A stretch of DNA of 64,000 nucleotides, taken from Mesorhizobium tamadayense (GTDB taxonomy: Bacteria; Pseudomonadota; Alphaproteobacteria; Rhizobiales; Rhizobiaceae). The notes under the pieces were generated by a model. It was not told where the DNA came from and did no database searches. It was given only the letters and a program-made list of their open reading frames with translations. The translations under genes and the position numbers were made by a program. Positions 1 through 8,708 of the stretch are shown here, in pieces (the stretch's first letter is position 1; every line of letters begins with the position of its first letter). Location: contig NZ_RQXT01000021.1 in the NCBI RefSeq assembly GCF_003863365.1, forward strand, positions 1-64,000. The letters are read 5' to 3'.

Positions 1-285
1 GTGTCCCTATGCCGAGGAGTTCGCCCTGGCACACGCCCGAATACGCGCCGCGGCTCTGTGACGCCGCAGAACCTGAACCCTTCCCGCCAACAACACAGGA
101 TACATTGCAGAACCCACGGCCGCCGCACACCGCGGCGCCGGCTGCGCTCGTCTTCGAACGCGGGACCTCGAAGCCGGCGTCCGGACCGGCCAAAACGCGG
201 CTTAATGGCGGGTGCGGGTAGAGTCGAGGAAAGGCGCGGTGGCTAGCCCTTGCGGGTATCGCTCCGTTTCCCTTCCCCGCTCATC

Positions 286-317
286 AAACTGGACGTGCCG
301 ATTTCCGGCATCCAGCT
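286..317 (-). other. Group II intron domain V hairpin
   Basis: The minus strand folds into AGCTGGA-TGCCG, a GAAA-type loop, CGGCA, a two-base CG bulge and TCCAGTTT. The AGC catalytic triad at the base pairs with GTT including the expected G-U wobble. Stem, bulge and tetraloop match the domain V consensus that forms the intron active site. Confidence 0.85.
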
Positions 318-329
318 TTCCGACTGGCT

Positions 330-1652
330 TCATCGCGAGGCCCGCGGCGGCGGTCCAAGATGCACGCTCCGAAGACGCAACACCCCAAGCTCTCCGAAGA
401 CCTTTGCATCGGAGAACCTGTTGCTGCCATGTCCTTGCACCTTGTGCCGTTTGCATAGGAATGCGCGTACCCGGTCGTAGACGTGGCTGTCGACCGCCCG
501 ATAGGCAGGCAGACGTGTTCCGTAGCCGAAGTAACCGGACCAGCCGCGCAGAAGTCTGTTTAGCCGGCCGCGCACCTCGGGCCACGGTTCTTTGTTGCCT
601 CTCACCAGGAGATCGCCGATCTTAGTCTTGATCCGTTGCACGCTCTTCTTGGACGGGCTCGCACCCAAGTACCAGTGGCCGTCTTTGCGGAAGCGATGCG
701 GGCCGAAGCTGTAACCAAGGAAGTCAAATCGTTCCGTGCGGGCATCTTTCAGCGAGGTTTTCTCCTCGTTGAGCGTCAGCCCAAGTTTTGTCATCACCGC
801 ACGCGTCCACGCCAGCGCCTCACCCGCGTGTCCGCGGCTGAGGATGACGAAGTCATCGGCATAGGAGACGACATGCGCACGGAACGCTTCGCCGCGTCCG
901 GTGAGTCGCCAATGTTTCAGGAAGCGGTTCATGTAAATGACCGAGAGCAACGGGCTTGCGACCCCGCCTTGCGGCGTTCCGCATGTGCTGCTCTTGCCAC
1001 CGTTCATGTACCGTTTCCCGTCACCGTCCCGCTCTTCAATCGGCGCTTTCAGCCACAGCTTTATCAGCCGCAGCACATGCCGGTCGACGATGCGTCGGGC
1101 CACCGATTTGAGGAGGTCCGAATGCGGGATCGTGTCGAAGTATTTCGACAAATCGGCGTCTACAACGTCCGTATAGCCCCGACAGATTAGCCGGTGCACT
1201 TCCTTGATGGCGTCGGTCCCACTACGTCCGGGCCGGTAGCCATAGGCACTGTCCTCGAAGTCCGCCTCGAATACCGGTTCCAGCACCAGCTTGGCGGCGG
1301 CCTCAACCACCCGATCCCGGATAGTCGGGATGCCGAGCGGGCGCTCACCGCCCCCCGGCTTCGGGATCATCACCCGCCGCACCGGCTGTGGCCGGTAGGT
1401 CTTCGAAACGAGTTCCTCGCGCAGGCCCGCCAGCCATGCCTCCACGCCCTCCACCTCGATCTGCGCAAAGGTTACCCCGTCCACGCCCGGCGCACCCGCA
1501 TTGGCGCGGGCCAGTGCATAGGCATGGCGCAAGATGTCTTCGCGGCAGATCTTGTCGTACAGCACGTAGAAGCGGAAAGCGGGCTCCGCCTTCGCCTTAC
1601 GATAGAGCTTTCTCTGCAGGGTCCTGATCTTATCGGGTGTTTCGAGGCTCAT
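330..1652 (-). CDS. ltrA: Group II intron reverse transcriptase/maturase
   Basis: The protein of about 440 residues copies intron RNA into DNA and helps splicing (LtrA family). The reverse-transcriptase palm is clear: PQGGVASPLLS followed by the catalytic YADD motif, with the earlier blocks KPGGGERPLGIPTIRDRV and AYGYRPGRS. A maturase-like region with LRGWSGYFGYG follows; there is no HNH endonuclease domain at the C-terminus, so it probably depends on target strand priming without second-strand cleavage. I chose ATG at 1652 because a GGAGGGG ribosome site lies just before it; an in-frame TTG at 1658 is the alternative. The stop lies 13 bases before domain V, the usual arrangement. Full length and without frameshifts. 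Confidence 0.92.
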   Translation of the reverse strand: MSLETPDKIRTLQRKLYRKAKAEPAFRFYVLYDKICREDILRHAYALARANAGAPGVDGVTFAQIEVEGVEAWLAGLREELVSKTYRPQPVRRVMIPKPGGGERPLGIPTIRDRVVEAAAKLVLEPVFEADFEDSAYGYRPGRSGTDAIKEVHRLICRGYTDVVDADLSKYFDTIPHSDLLKSVARRIVDRHVLRLIKLWLKAPIEERDGDGKRYMNGGKSSTCGTPQGGVASPLLSVIYMNRFLKHWRLTGRGEAFRAHVVSYADDFVILSRGHAGEALAWTRAVMTKLGLTLNEEKTSLKDARTERFDFLGYSFGPHRFRKDGHWYLGASPSKKSVQRIKTKIGDLLVRGNKEPWPEVRGRLNRLLRGWSGYFGYGTRLPAYRAVDSHVYDRVRAFLCKRHKVQGHGSNRFSDAKVFGELGVLRLRSVHLGPPPRASR

Positions 1653-2376
1653 CGCCAATCACCCCTCCTCTCCAACTTCAAAAGCACACCAGAAGTCAGG
1701 GTCCTTTCCTCCGCCGGCATTACCCGGCCTCAACGGTCGTACGACCCTGTCCGACTCCCGCCCGGTCCATCACCAACAGTGATGTCGAAGCCGCGACCTC
1801 CGACCGGACGGGTCTCCCCCGATTACCCGCATCACCTTTCCAACGTGCCGTGCCCACTACCCCGGCGGATCGAACGGGTGCCCATGTCGATAGCTTCCCC
1901 GCTCATGCTGCCTTCCCCATCTCTCAGCCGGGTCGGCATCCGCTACTTCACTTTCGAGGCCTGCTCAGGCTTCACTCGCGTTACGGCCCGCTGGATCGCT
2001 CAGCCGCCCAAGGCGGCCTTTGTCACGAGGCTTCAACCCAACCAGTTACCCGGCCAAGCCGCTCGTCAGCTACCAGACCTATCGACAATTATCTGGGTGG
2101 AACCTTCCTCCACTGGTGTTACGCGCCGTCGGGGCGCACTGAGAGAAACGGGCTAGATCAAAGAACTGCTCAAGACACGGGTTCTCGGGACAATTTCGTT
2201 CATCGCGACCCCGCTGCCTCATGTGTTGAGAGAAGGAGATTTCGTTCAAGTCCTAAGGGCGAACAGACGGGGGCCGGTGGCCGCGCCATAGCAGCGACTT
2301 CGCCTGCGCTTGCTAGATGGGGTAACGGGCCGCCAAGTCGGCCGCTCACTTTGCTACGGCGCTTTGAGTTGCACGC

Positions 2377-3117
2377 TCAGCTTGCGGCTTGGTTGGAAGG
2401 AAGATGGTCGTCAATACGCCGGAATTCCGACCCGTTGTCGGAGATCCATCTGGCGATCAGCGCTCGCGCTGCCATTTCCCCGCCGGCGCCGACCGGACCG
2501 ATTACATAGCCGTGGCCGAAGCGCCGGAGGAAGGACCATGCGGCGATCTCCCCGTTCTGCTCCCGGATAAGCCCCTGCCGATTTTCTTCCGCGCTCTCAG
2601 CAATCCGGCGCGTCGAAAACCCACCGCCCGCTCATCGAGCGCAATCACAGCGGCGAGGTCAGTTTCCTGCATGGACTTAAAGCTGGCGCCTTCCAGCAGT
2701 TGCGCGGATGCCGGCACGGCATTTGCCGCCTGGTGCTGGCGTACCGCGCCGATAGGTTTGTAGCCGAACTTTTCGTAGATTGGCAGGCCCTCCACAGTTG
2801 CATTGAGAAGCATCGTCCGGTCGCCAGCATCCCGCGAGCAGCCTCCATCAGCGACCGGCCGAGTCCGCGCCGTTGCATTGAAGGTGAAACGATCAACATG
2901 CCGAACCTGGCATAATGCTGGCCGAAGGGCCACCAGATGATGGTGCCGACCACGAATCACGCTCCATGGCCGCGAGCCCACGGCCGAGCTTCAGAGCGAA
3001 GCTCCAGTCCTGTCGCCGATGTGGCCAGCTCACTGTCGTGGAAAGGACCTGAGCTGCTGCAAGGTTCTTTTCTTCCAGCCGCACTATGGCGATGGCGGAT
3101 ACGGACACATCCCTCAT
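2377..3117 (-). pseudogene. GNAT N-acetyltransferase pseudogene
   Basis: A complete but frameshifted GNAT gene. The start (MRDVSVSAIAIVRLEE) is in one frame. The acetyl-CoA loop region (WWPFGQHYARFGMLIVSP, then QRRGLGRSLMEAA) is in a second. The segment with ILLNAT-like MLLNATVEGLPIYEKFGYK and IALDERAVG is in a third, and the tail FLRRFGHGYVIGPVGAGG is again shifted, ending at the TGA at 2377-2379. At least three frameshifts are needed to restore the family sequence, so the gene is dead. It lies just upstream of the group II intron and reads in the same direction as the intron. Confidence 0.8.
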
Positions 3118-3178
3118 CCTAAAAGCTATCGAGAGGAAGGAGTAAGGGAGGCAGACTGCGACTAATCAATTCTGGCGG

Positions 3179-4312
3179 TCATTTACTCTCTCCAGGGAGC
3201 GCGGTCGCGCTTGATTTACAACGGGACAGAATTTCTTGAGTGTGCTCACCGAGTTGAGGGGGGGGAATCCGAATGCCGGTTTTGTAACAGTCGAATCGTA
3301 GCGGTTGGTTCACGTGCCATTCACCGCCTTTTTCGAGGCCAATCCGGACAAATAGGTCTCGTGTGCGCAGCTGTGGATCTCTTGCCACATCATTCAGGTC
3401 ATGCACATGCCCCCAAGGAATTTCGACAGCGTCGAAAAGATCTGCCCACGCGGCTTGTGTTTGCTTTGCGATCGCGGCTGCAAGTTGCGCGCGATAGTCG
3501 GCCGCGTGTTCCACGCGGTCCTGATGGCTTGCCGAGGCGAGATGTGCCACACCAGTACTTTGACACAAAGCCTGCCAGTAGTGATCTTCGTTAGCGATGC
3601 TCAGCGTAATCATCTTATTGTCTGCACAAACGAACGTCCCATAAGCTGGTTCCTCCTCGTACACCTCCGCCATTGATCTTCCGTTTAAGGTCGCGTAGTG
3701 AGACGCGGTCATCCATGATACCAAGCTATCGGTCATAGCCAGATCGATGTAGCAGCCGTGCCCGGTTCGCTCTCGCGCCAGTAGAGCCGAGACCACACCA
3801 AATGCCGCAAGTGTACCCGAGGCGAGATCGGCGACGGGCAATTGAAATGGTTTCTCAATGAGTCCAGTTCGAAGCTGCTGAAATAGAACCCCGGCTAAGC
3901 CTTGGCAGGAGAGGTCGTGAACCGGGCGCCTGCGATAAGGGCCATTCTGACCGAAGCCGGTCAACGAGAGATATATCAGACGGCGATTCTTCGGGCTGAG
4001 CTCAGCGTAACTCAACCCGAGGTTTTTCATTACGTCGGGCCTGTAGCCTTCGATGAGGACATCCGCAGTTCTGCTCAATTCGAATAGCGATCTCTGGCCG
4101 GCCGCTGACTTGAGATCGAGGACAACACTTCGCTTGTTGCGGCTCAGCGAGGAAAAGAGGCTTTTGAGCTTGCGAGCTGGATCACCACCGTTGGGCCTCT
4201 CGATAAGAGTGACATCTGCGCCTAAGTCTGCCAGCAGCAGGGTTGCATACGGACCAGGATATTGTTCCGCGAGACTGAGAACTCTCACTCCCTCAAGTGG
4301 TGATCCAATCAT
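3179..4312 (-). CDS. Class III CoA-transferase (CaiB/BaiF family)
   Basis: This 377-residue protein belongs to the formyl-CoA/carnitine CoA-transferase family, which moves CoA between carboxylic acids through a mixed anhydride on a conserved aspartate. The N-terminus SPLEGVRVLSLAEQYPGPYATLLLADLGADV is typical, as are VLIEGYRPDVMKNLG, LIYLSLTGFGQNGPY and the C-terminal LGEHTQEIL. The catalytic aspartate is D162 in PVADLASGTLA. Length is close to the family norm. It is divergent from a second member at 4695 with a shared control region between them. The acid substrate cannot be told from sequence; carnitine-, oxalate- and succinate-type activities all occur in this fold. Confidence 0.88.
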   Translation of the reverse strand: MIGSPLEGVRVLSLAEQYPGPYATLLLADLGADVTLIERPNGGDPARKLKSLFSSLSRNKRSVVLDLKSAAGQRSLFELSRTADVLIEGYRPDVMKNLGLSYAELSPKNRRLIYLSLTGFGQNGPYRRRPVHDLSCQGLAGVLFQQLRTGLIEKPFQLPVADLASGTLAAFGVVSALLARERTGHGCYIDLAMTDSLVSWMTASHYATLNGRSMAEVYEEEPAYGTFVCADNKMITLSIANEDHYWQALCQSTGVAHLASASHQDRVEHAADYRAQLAAAIAKQTQAAWADLFDAVEIPWGHVHDLNDVARDPQLRTRDLFVRIGLEKGGEWHVNQPLRFDCYKTGIRIPPPQLGEHTQEILSRCKSSATALPGESK

Positions 4313-4694
4313 GAGAACCTCCAGACAATCTTAACAACACTGAGCACAGCATTTTCAGGGCACCACGCAATGTAACGAGGTGGATCTTAGTGGATTCAAT
4401 GTGACAACAGTGATAAGAGTTCGTGAAGAAAAGTTCTGCGACGCTGACGACATTGCGGCTCCTCGTCGCCATGGCAACGAGAGTCGCCTGAATGTCTTTC
4501 AGACCGGGCGACGTAGCAAAGAATTCAATGAAGCTTCACATCCGTGACGCCCAATTCAAGTTATTAGAGGAGTTCAGTTTTCAAGTAGCCGCGTCCTCAA
4601 CGGTTCGGATACGAACGCGCGGCACCAATGCGCGCCTCGGCAGGCGCGTCGTGTCATCAAGATTCGAGCTCGCGACGCAATGCAGGAGAGAGTT
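4313..4694. promoter_or_regulatory. Intergenic control region between divergent CoA-transferases
   Basis: These 382 bases lie between two divergently read CoA-transferase genes and should hold both promoters. I see no coding potential, no clear operator palindrome and no convincing sigma70 pair; an AGGAGAGAG ribosome site for the right-hand gene ends just before 4695. Confidence 0.4.
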
Positions 4695-5975
4695 ATGGCC
4701 GGTAAAGGAGCGAAAGCTATGGCGGGGAGCCGAGCGAAAGGATCACAGGACGGTGACGTGCGTCCACTGACGGGAATTCGCGTCTTGGCATTCACGCACT
4801 ATGCGGCAGGGCCAATCGCGGCGCAGTATCTTGGTTCTCTTGGGGCGGAGGTCGTCAAGATTGAGGCTCCGACCGGTGACTATCAGCGTAACGGTATCAA
4901 GGAGCCCACGGCGGCGGCGGACGCACCCAGTCCCTACTTCCTGGGCTTAAATCGCAACCAGCGTTCACTGTCAATTGATCTGAAGAGGCCGGAGGCGCAG
5001 CCGGTCATTCGCGACATGATCTCCCAGGCGGATGTCATTCTCGAGAATTTCCGGCCTGGCGTCTTGGAGCGGATGGGCCTGTGCCGCAGCGAACTTATTG
5101 CGGAGCATCCCAGTCTCGTCTATTGCTCGATCGCGGCCTACGATCCGGCCGGTCCCAGCCGCGAAACGCCGGGGCAGGATCTCATCATCCAAGCCCTGTC
5201 GGGCATTGCTAGCCTCGGCGGGGCGGCCGATGGTCCCCCCATCCCCGCCGGTGCCTACATTGTTGATACCTATACGGCATCGCAGGCGGTTATCGGCATT
5301 CAGGCGGCGTTGCGCCAGCGCGACCATACTGGGCTTGGTCAATGGGTGCGCGTGGACATGATGTCGTGCGCGCTTCACCTGTTGGCATCGGAAACCAGCT
5401 ATGCGCTGAACGCTAAGGACCAGGCAAGTCGAGGCAGAAATGGCATTAGTCACAGTCACCAGCCAGCGCCTTATGGCATCTATTCGACCTTGGACGGTGC
5501 GATTGCTGTTGTGGCATACCCCGAAGCTCTTCCCGATATTGCCACCGCGTTGGGCCTCAGCGACCAGATCATACCGCTGGTGAAGGGGAAGGGCCCTTGG
5601 ACAAGCCGCGACCAGATCGCCGGTATTCTGTCAGACCGGCTGTGTCAGCTAACAAGCGAGGATGCGCTAGCGCGCCTCGCATCCACAGGAATCCTGTTGG
5701 CCCCCGTACGGAGCATCGATCAGGCGCTGGCGGATCCCGCTGTGGCTGGCGAACTAGTTCGCGAGGTCGAGCACAGCTATGGGGGCCGGTACCGCGTGAT
5801 ACTAGAGCCCCTGAAGCTATCCGCTTCGTCGCTCGTCTTCAATCGCCCTGCGCCCGATTTGGGCGAGCATACGGTTGAAGTTCTGCGGGAGACTGGCATC
5901 GATCAAGAACGCATTGATGCGCTGATCGCCGGCGGCGTAATTCGTGTCTCCTCCAGGCCTCAGGATCGGAAATAG
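4695..5975 (+). CDS. Class III CoA-transferase (CaiB/BaiF family)
   Basis: This 426-residue protein is a second member of the formyl-CoA-transferase family. Recognisable blocks are PLTGIRVLAFTHYAAGPIAAQYLGSLGAEVVKIE, the LGLNRNQRSLSIDLK segment, ILENFRPGVLERMGL, and LGEHTVEVLRETG at the end. The family catalytic aspartate is D191 in AYIVDTYTASQ, followed by HTGLGQWVRVDM. I chose ATG 4695 because AGGAGAGAG precedes it; ATG 4680 and 4719 are alternatives. It is only distantly similar to its divergent neighbour, so the pair is not a simple tandem duplication and may act on two acids of one pathway, or as two steps of CoA recycling. A truncated ORF follows two bases after the stop codon. Confidence 0.88.
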   Translation: MAGKGAKAMAGSRAKGSQDGDVRPLTGIRVLAFTHYAAGPIAAQYLGSLGAEVVKIEAPTGDYQRNGIKEPTAAADAPSPYFLGLNRNQRSLSIDLKRPEAQPVIRDMISQADVILENFRPGVLERMGLCRSELIAEHPSLVYCSIAAYDPAGPSRETPGQDLIIQALSGIASLGGAADGPPIPAGAYIVDTYTASQAVIGIQAALRQRDHTGLGQWVRVDMMSCALHLLASETSYALNAKDQASRGRNGISHSHQPAPYGIYSTLDGAIAVVAYPEALPDIATALGLSDQIIPLVKGKGPWTSRDQIAGILSDRLCQLTSEDALARLASTGILLAPVRSIDQALADPAVAGELVREVEHSYGGRYRVILEPLKLSASSLVFNRPAPDLGEHTVEVLRETGIDQERIDALIAGGVIRVSSRPQDRK

Positions 5976-5977
5976 CG

Positions 5978-6154
5978 ATGCAAACCGAGAAGCAGTATGA
6001 ACTAGACGTCGGCATTGCGCGACGCGCGATCACGTACCTGTTACCAGGCGGTCGTCTCGTCGCGCGGTCGAATGCAAGCGGAAGCAGTACCTTCTTCGGG
6101 GTCGACACACCGTTGCCGCATGATGGGGCTTCGCCGGCGAACTCTCCAGAGTGA
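5978..6154 (+). pseudogene. Truncated ORF, possibly the start of a class III aminotransferase
   Basis: A 58-codon ORF begins two bases after the CoA-transferase stop, which suggests translational coupling. Its N-terminus (GIARRAITYLLPGG) resembles the start of glutamate-1-semialdehyde-type aminotransferases such as those at 8709 and 10427 in this window, but the rest does not continue the fold and the downstream DNA is IS debris. I read it as the stump of an operon gene cut by an insertion. The family assignment is weak. Confidence 0.35.
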
Positions 6155-6622
6155 AACGCACGCTAGGGGCTTGGCTCGGAGGCAAAACAGCCTAGTCGGA
6201 ATGGTTCGTCCACGTCCCGGCGGGATGTCTCGACGCGCCTCAGGGCAGGCGCATGTGAGCTTGCTGTCTCAGGGCATGACGCTGGTCGCCCGGCTGAACA
6301 GGCCCACTTGCGTGCGACGCTAACGGCGGTACGCTTGAAGCCGATGTTCTCTCTCAGCGTTCCCCAGGAGCGCAGGTCGCATTCGGCGCAGGTGCGCGTC
6401 AGGATCACGGTTGGCTGATTCATAGCCCGCGGATCTGGTTGGATAGCTCGGTCGCGATCCTGGCACGGTTGTGTGCGTCAATTTCTTGTGTGGATGCCAG
6501 CCGTTTTGCAAGGAAGAACCTGAAGCATTGGACATGTGATCGAGTGCGGTCATGTGTCAGGCCTTGATTTGCGGCCGTTCCATGTGCCGCGGGCCGGTAT
6601 GGTGATGCGCGGATCAGGTCCA
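6155..6622. other. No gene recognised before IS110 remnant
   Basis: These 468 bases have only short overlapping frames on both strands. They probably contain unrecognisable fragments of the 5' half of the IS110 element or of whatever it entered; nothing can be assigned. Confidence 0.4.
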
Positions 6623-7258
6623 AATCAGCAAAGCGCGGTTGATGATGTGCAAGTCCGGCGGCTTCAGACGATCACCGGCGTCAATGCCATCGTCGCGAGC
6701 GGTATCATCGCCGCCATCGGCGATATCCGGCGGTTCCGCGAACCGCAGAAGCTGGTGAGCTACTTCGGCCTCAATCCTCGTGTGCGTCAATCCGGTCTTG
6801 GCTTGGCGCAATATGGCCGGATCAGCAAACATGGGCGTTCCCATGCCCGCGCCATGCTGGTCGAGGCCGCGTGGGCGGCGGCGAAGGCGCCTGGACCGCT
6901 CAGGGCTTTCTTCCTGCGCATCCGCAACAAGCGCGGCCATCAGGTCGCAGCCGTGGCGCTCGCCCGCAAGCTCGCCGTGTTGATCTGGCATCTGCTGACA
7001 AAGGAGCAGGACTACTTCTGGGCTCGCCCGGCGCTGGTGGCGGCAAAGCAGAGGCAGCTGGCTCTCAAGGCTGGCGCGCCGGGCGAGCGCGGTGTCGGTC
7101 GCCGCGGTTCGGCTTACGCCTACAACGTGAAGGAGTTGCGAAACAGCGAGAAAGCCGCGGCCGAGAATGCCGAACGTGCCTACGAGCTGATGGTTCGGCA
7201 TTGGCGGTCACGAGGGCCGAAGCGGCGCACGGACGCCATAAACGAGGAACGACTATAA
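6623..7258 (+). pseudogene. IS110-family transposase, 3' half only
   Basis: The translated segment from VRRLQTITGVNAIVASGIIAAIGD to the stop is the C-terminal transposase_20 domain of IS110/IS1111 transposases, with the helix-hairpin-helix-like start, YFGLNPRVRQSG, GRISKHGRSHARAMLVEAAW and the conserved serine region. The N-terminal DEDD catalytic half is absent, so the enzyme cannot work. The 19 bases straddling the end of the gene (7255-7273) recur at 12825-12843. Confidence 0.82.
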
Positions 7259-7592
7259 CGGCTGCGCGGCGGCGCTCTCATCCTCTCACGCCGCTCTTTG
7301 CCACGTGGTCGTCCGTGCCAGGCGAACATAGCATAAGCAAATAACCCGGTGCGACAATCATCGCCCGGTCCGCTCCAGAATGGCGCCGTGCTCGACGCAG
7401 TCAAGGCGTGGCCTGGAAACCTCGCAGCCGGTCGTGGCGCCATCGCACCGGCCAGCCTTGACTGCGTCTCGACACGCTCGCATGGGAAATCCTGTGGGCC
7501 GGGACGAAGAAACACGCTCACCTGAGCCGAACAACGAAACGCACAGGAGTCGAGAAAGCCGAAATCACGCTTGTCGATGTCATCCGAGGTGC
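7259..7592. other. Non-coding tail of IS110 and junction to IS256 remnant
   Basis: About 330 bases with no supported gene. It begins with the GC-rich tail found after IS110 transposases and ends in the broken IS256 element. Confidence 0.4.
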
Positions 7593-8271
7593 TTATGGTG
7601 CTGGCGCGGCAGGTAAAAGAAGGTCAGCGTGCATTCGATGGTCTCCTCCACCCAGCTCGTCAGGCGCGGATAGCGGCCCGACCATTTGGCAAGCCTGCGG
7701 CGAGATCGGCCTTGGCCTCGGCGAGATCGCGCCGGTCATAGAGCCAGCGCAGTTCCTGCAGGCAGTCGTCGCCGTGTTTGCGCGGCAGGTGATCGAGCGC
7801 GTTTCTGAGGAAGTGCACGTAGCAGCGCTGCCAGGCGGCTTCCGGGATCGCCTCGCCGATCGCCGCGACCAGGCCGGCATGGTCGTCGGAGACGACCAAC
7901 TCGACGCCCTTGAGGCCGCGTGCCTTCAGTGAGACAAGAAAGTCTTTCCAGGCCGAGCGGCTCTCGCGATTTGCCATTTCCACAGCCAGGATCTGGCGCC
8001 GGCCGTCCCAGTCGATGCCGACAGCAATCAGCACCGCCTGGCTCGTGACGATGCCGGCTTCACGCACCTTCTCATAGCGCGCCTCGAGGATGAGGTAAGG
8101 AAACGGCTCTTGAAGGGGGCGCCTGGCAAAGGCAGCGAGGCTCTCGTCCAGCCGCTTGTTGATGGCCGAGATCGACGAGGCCGAGAAGGCATGACCGCAC
8201 AGTTCCTCGGTGATCGCCTTGACCTTCCTGGTCGACACACCCTGCACATACATCTCCGCAAGCGTCGCCAT
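7593..8271 (-). pseudogene. IS256-family (mutator) transposase remnant
   Basis: The reading frame from MATLAEMYVQGVSTRKVKAITEELCG is the central part of a mutator-type transposase, with AINKRLDESLAAF, the DGRRQILAVEMANRES block, VVSDDHAGLVAAI containing the second catalytic aspartate, and WQRCYVHFLRNALDHLP. The first ~80 residues are missing. Near 7690 the frame shifts, and the continuation (TSWVEETIECTLTFFYLPRQ) is in another frame before the sequence stops at about 7593. A dead element. Confidence 0.85.
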
Positions 8272-8309
8272 GGGTTAGCCTGCGCTTCGGTAGTCAAGCG
8301 GCGCGGCTC

Positions 8310-8594
8310 GATGATTCCGTGCTCTATCTGCGCGTGCCGCGCCTGTTCGAGGACCTTGCCCTTGCCTGGCTCGACGGCCGCATTCCCCGCCTCATTGACA
8401 AGCTCACCCGCGTGCAACTGCTAGTCCTCGACGACTTCGGAACCGACTCCCTCACCGACCAGCAGCGTTTCCATCTGTTCGAAATCGATCGCCGCGAAGG
8501 TCCCACGTCGCCGACGCCATACAGGATCGTCAACGCCCACCGCATCGTCCTCCAGGGCGATACCATGCGAAAGCAAAAGCAGCCTCCCTCTTAA
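8310..8594 (+). pseudogene. istB: IS21-family helper ATPase (IstB) remnant
   Basis: The frame SVLYLRVPRLFEDLALAWLDGR and VQLLVLDDFGTDSLTDQQRF is the middle of IstB, the AAA+ helper of IS21 transposition, including the Walker B LLVLDDFG. It then jumps directly to the C-terminal NAHRIVLQGDTMRK, so an internal deletion has removed roughly 40 residues, and the Walker A half is missing at the left. No IstA is present. Confidence 0.75.
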
Positions 8595-8708
8595 CCGGCG
8601 CCGCGGAAACTCGGCCTGAGATCGCGCGCGTATTGCCATTGCTTCAAAGGACTCAATCCCTCTCGGGCCCAACGGTCGATAGCTTAAGATGCCCCACTGG
8701 GTCTCTTA

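Larger units (their letters stand above)
240..2139 (-). mobile_element. Group II intron with internal reverse transcriptase
   Basis: The minus strand starts at 2139 with GTGCGCC, the GTGYG-type 5' end of bacterial group II introns, continues through about 480 bases of non-coding ribozyme sequence, encodes a maturase-reverse transcriptase and then a canonical domain V hairpin at 286-317. The 3' boundary after domain VI is not certain; about 220-250 is my estimate, so the left coordinate is approximate. The exons on either side (1-239 and 2140-2376) show no recognisable gene, so what the intron interrupted is unknown. An intact ORF and domain V suggest a recent, possibly still mobile copy. Confidence 0.78.

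Noticed and set aside
1194..2509. Long plus-strand frames (320 and 290 codons)
   Set aside because: They are opposite the group II intron reverse transcriptase and its ribozyme part.
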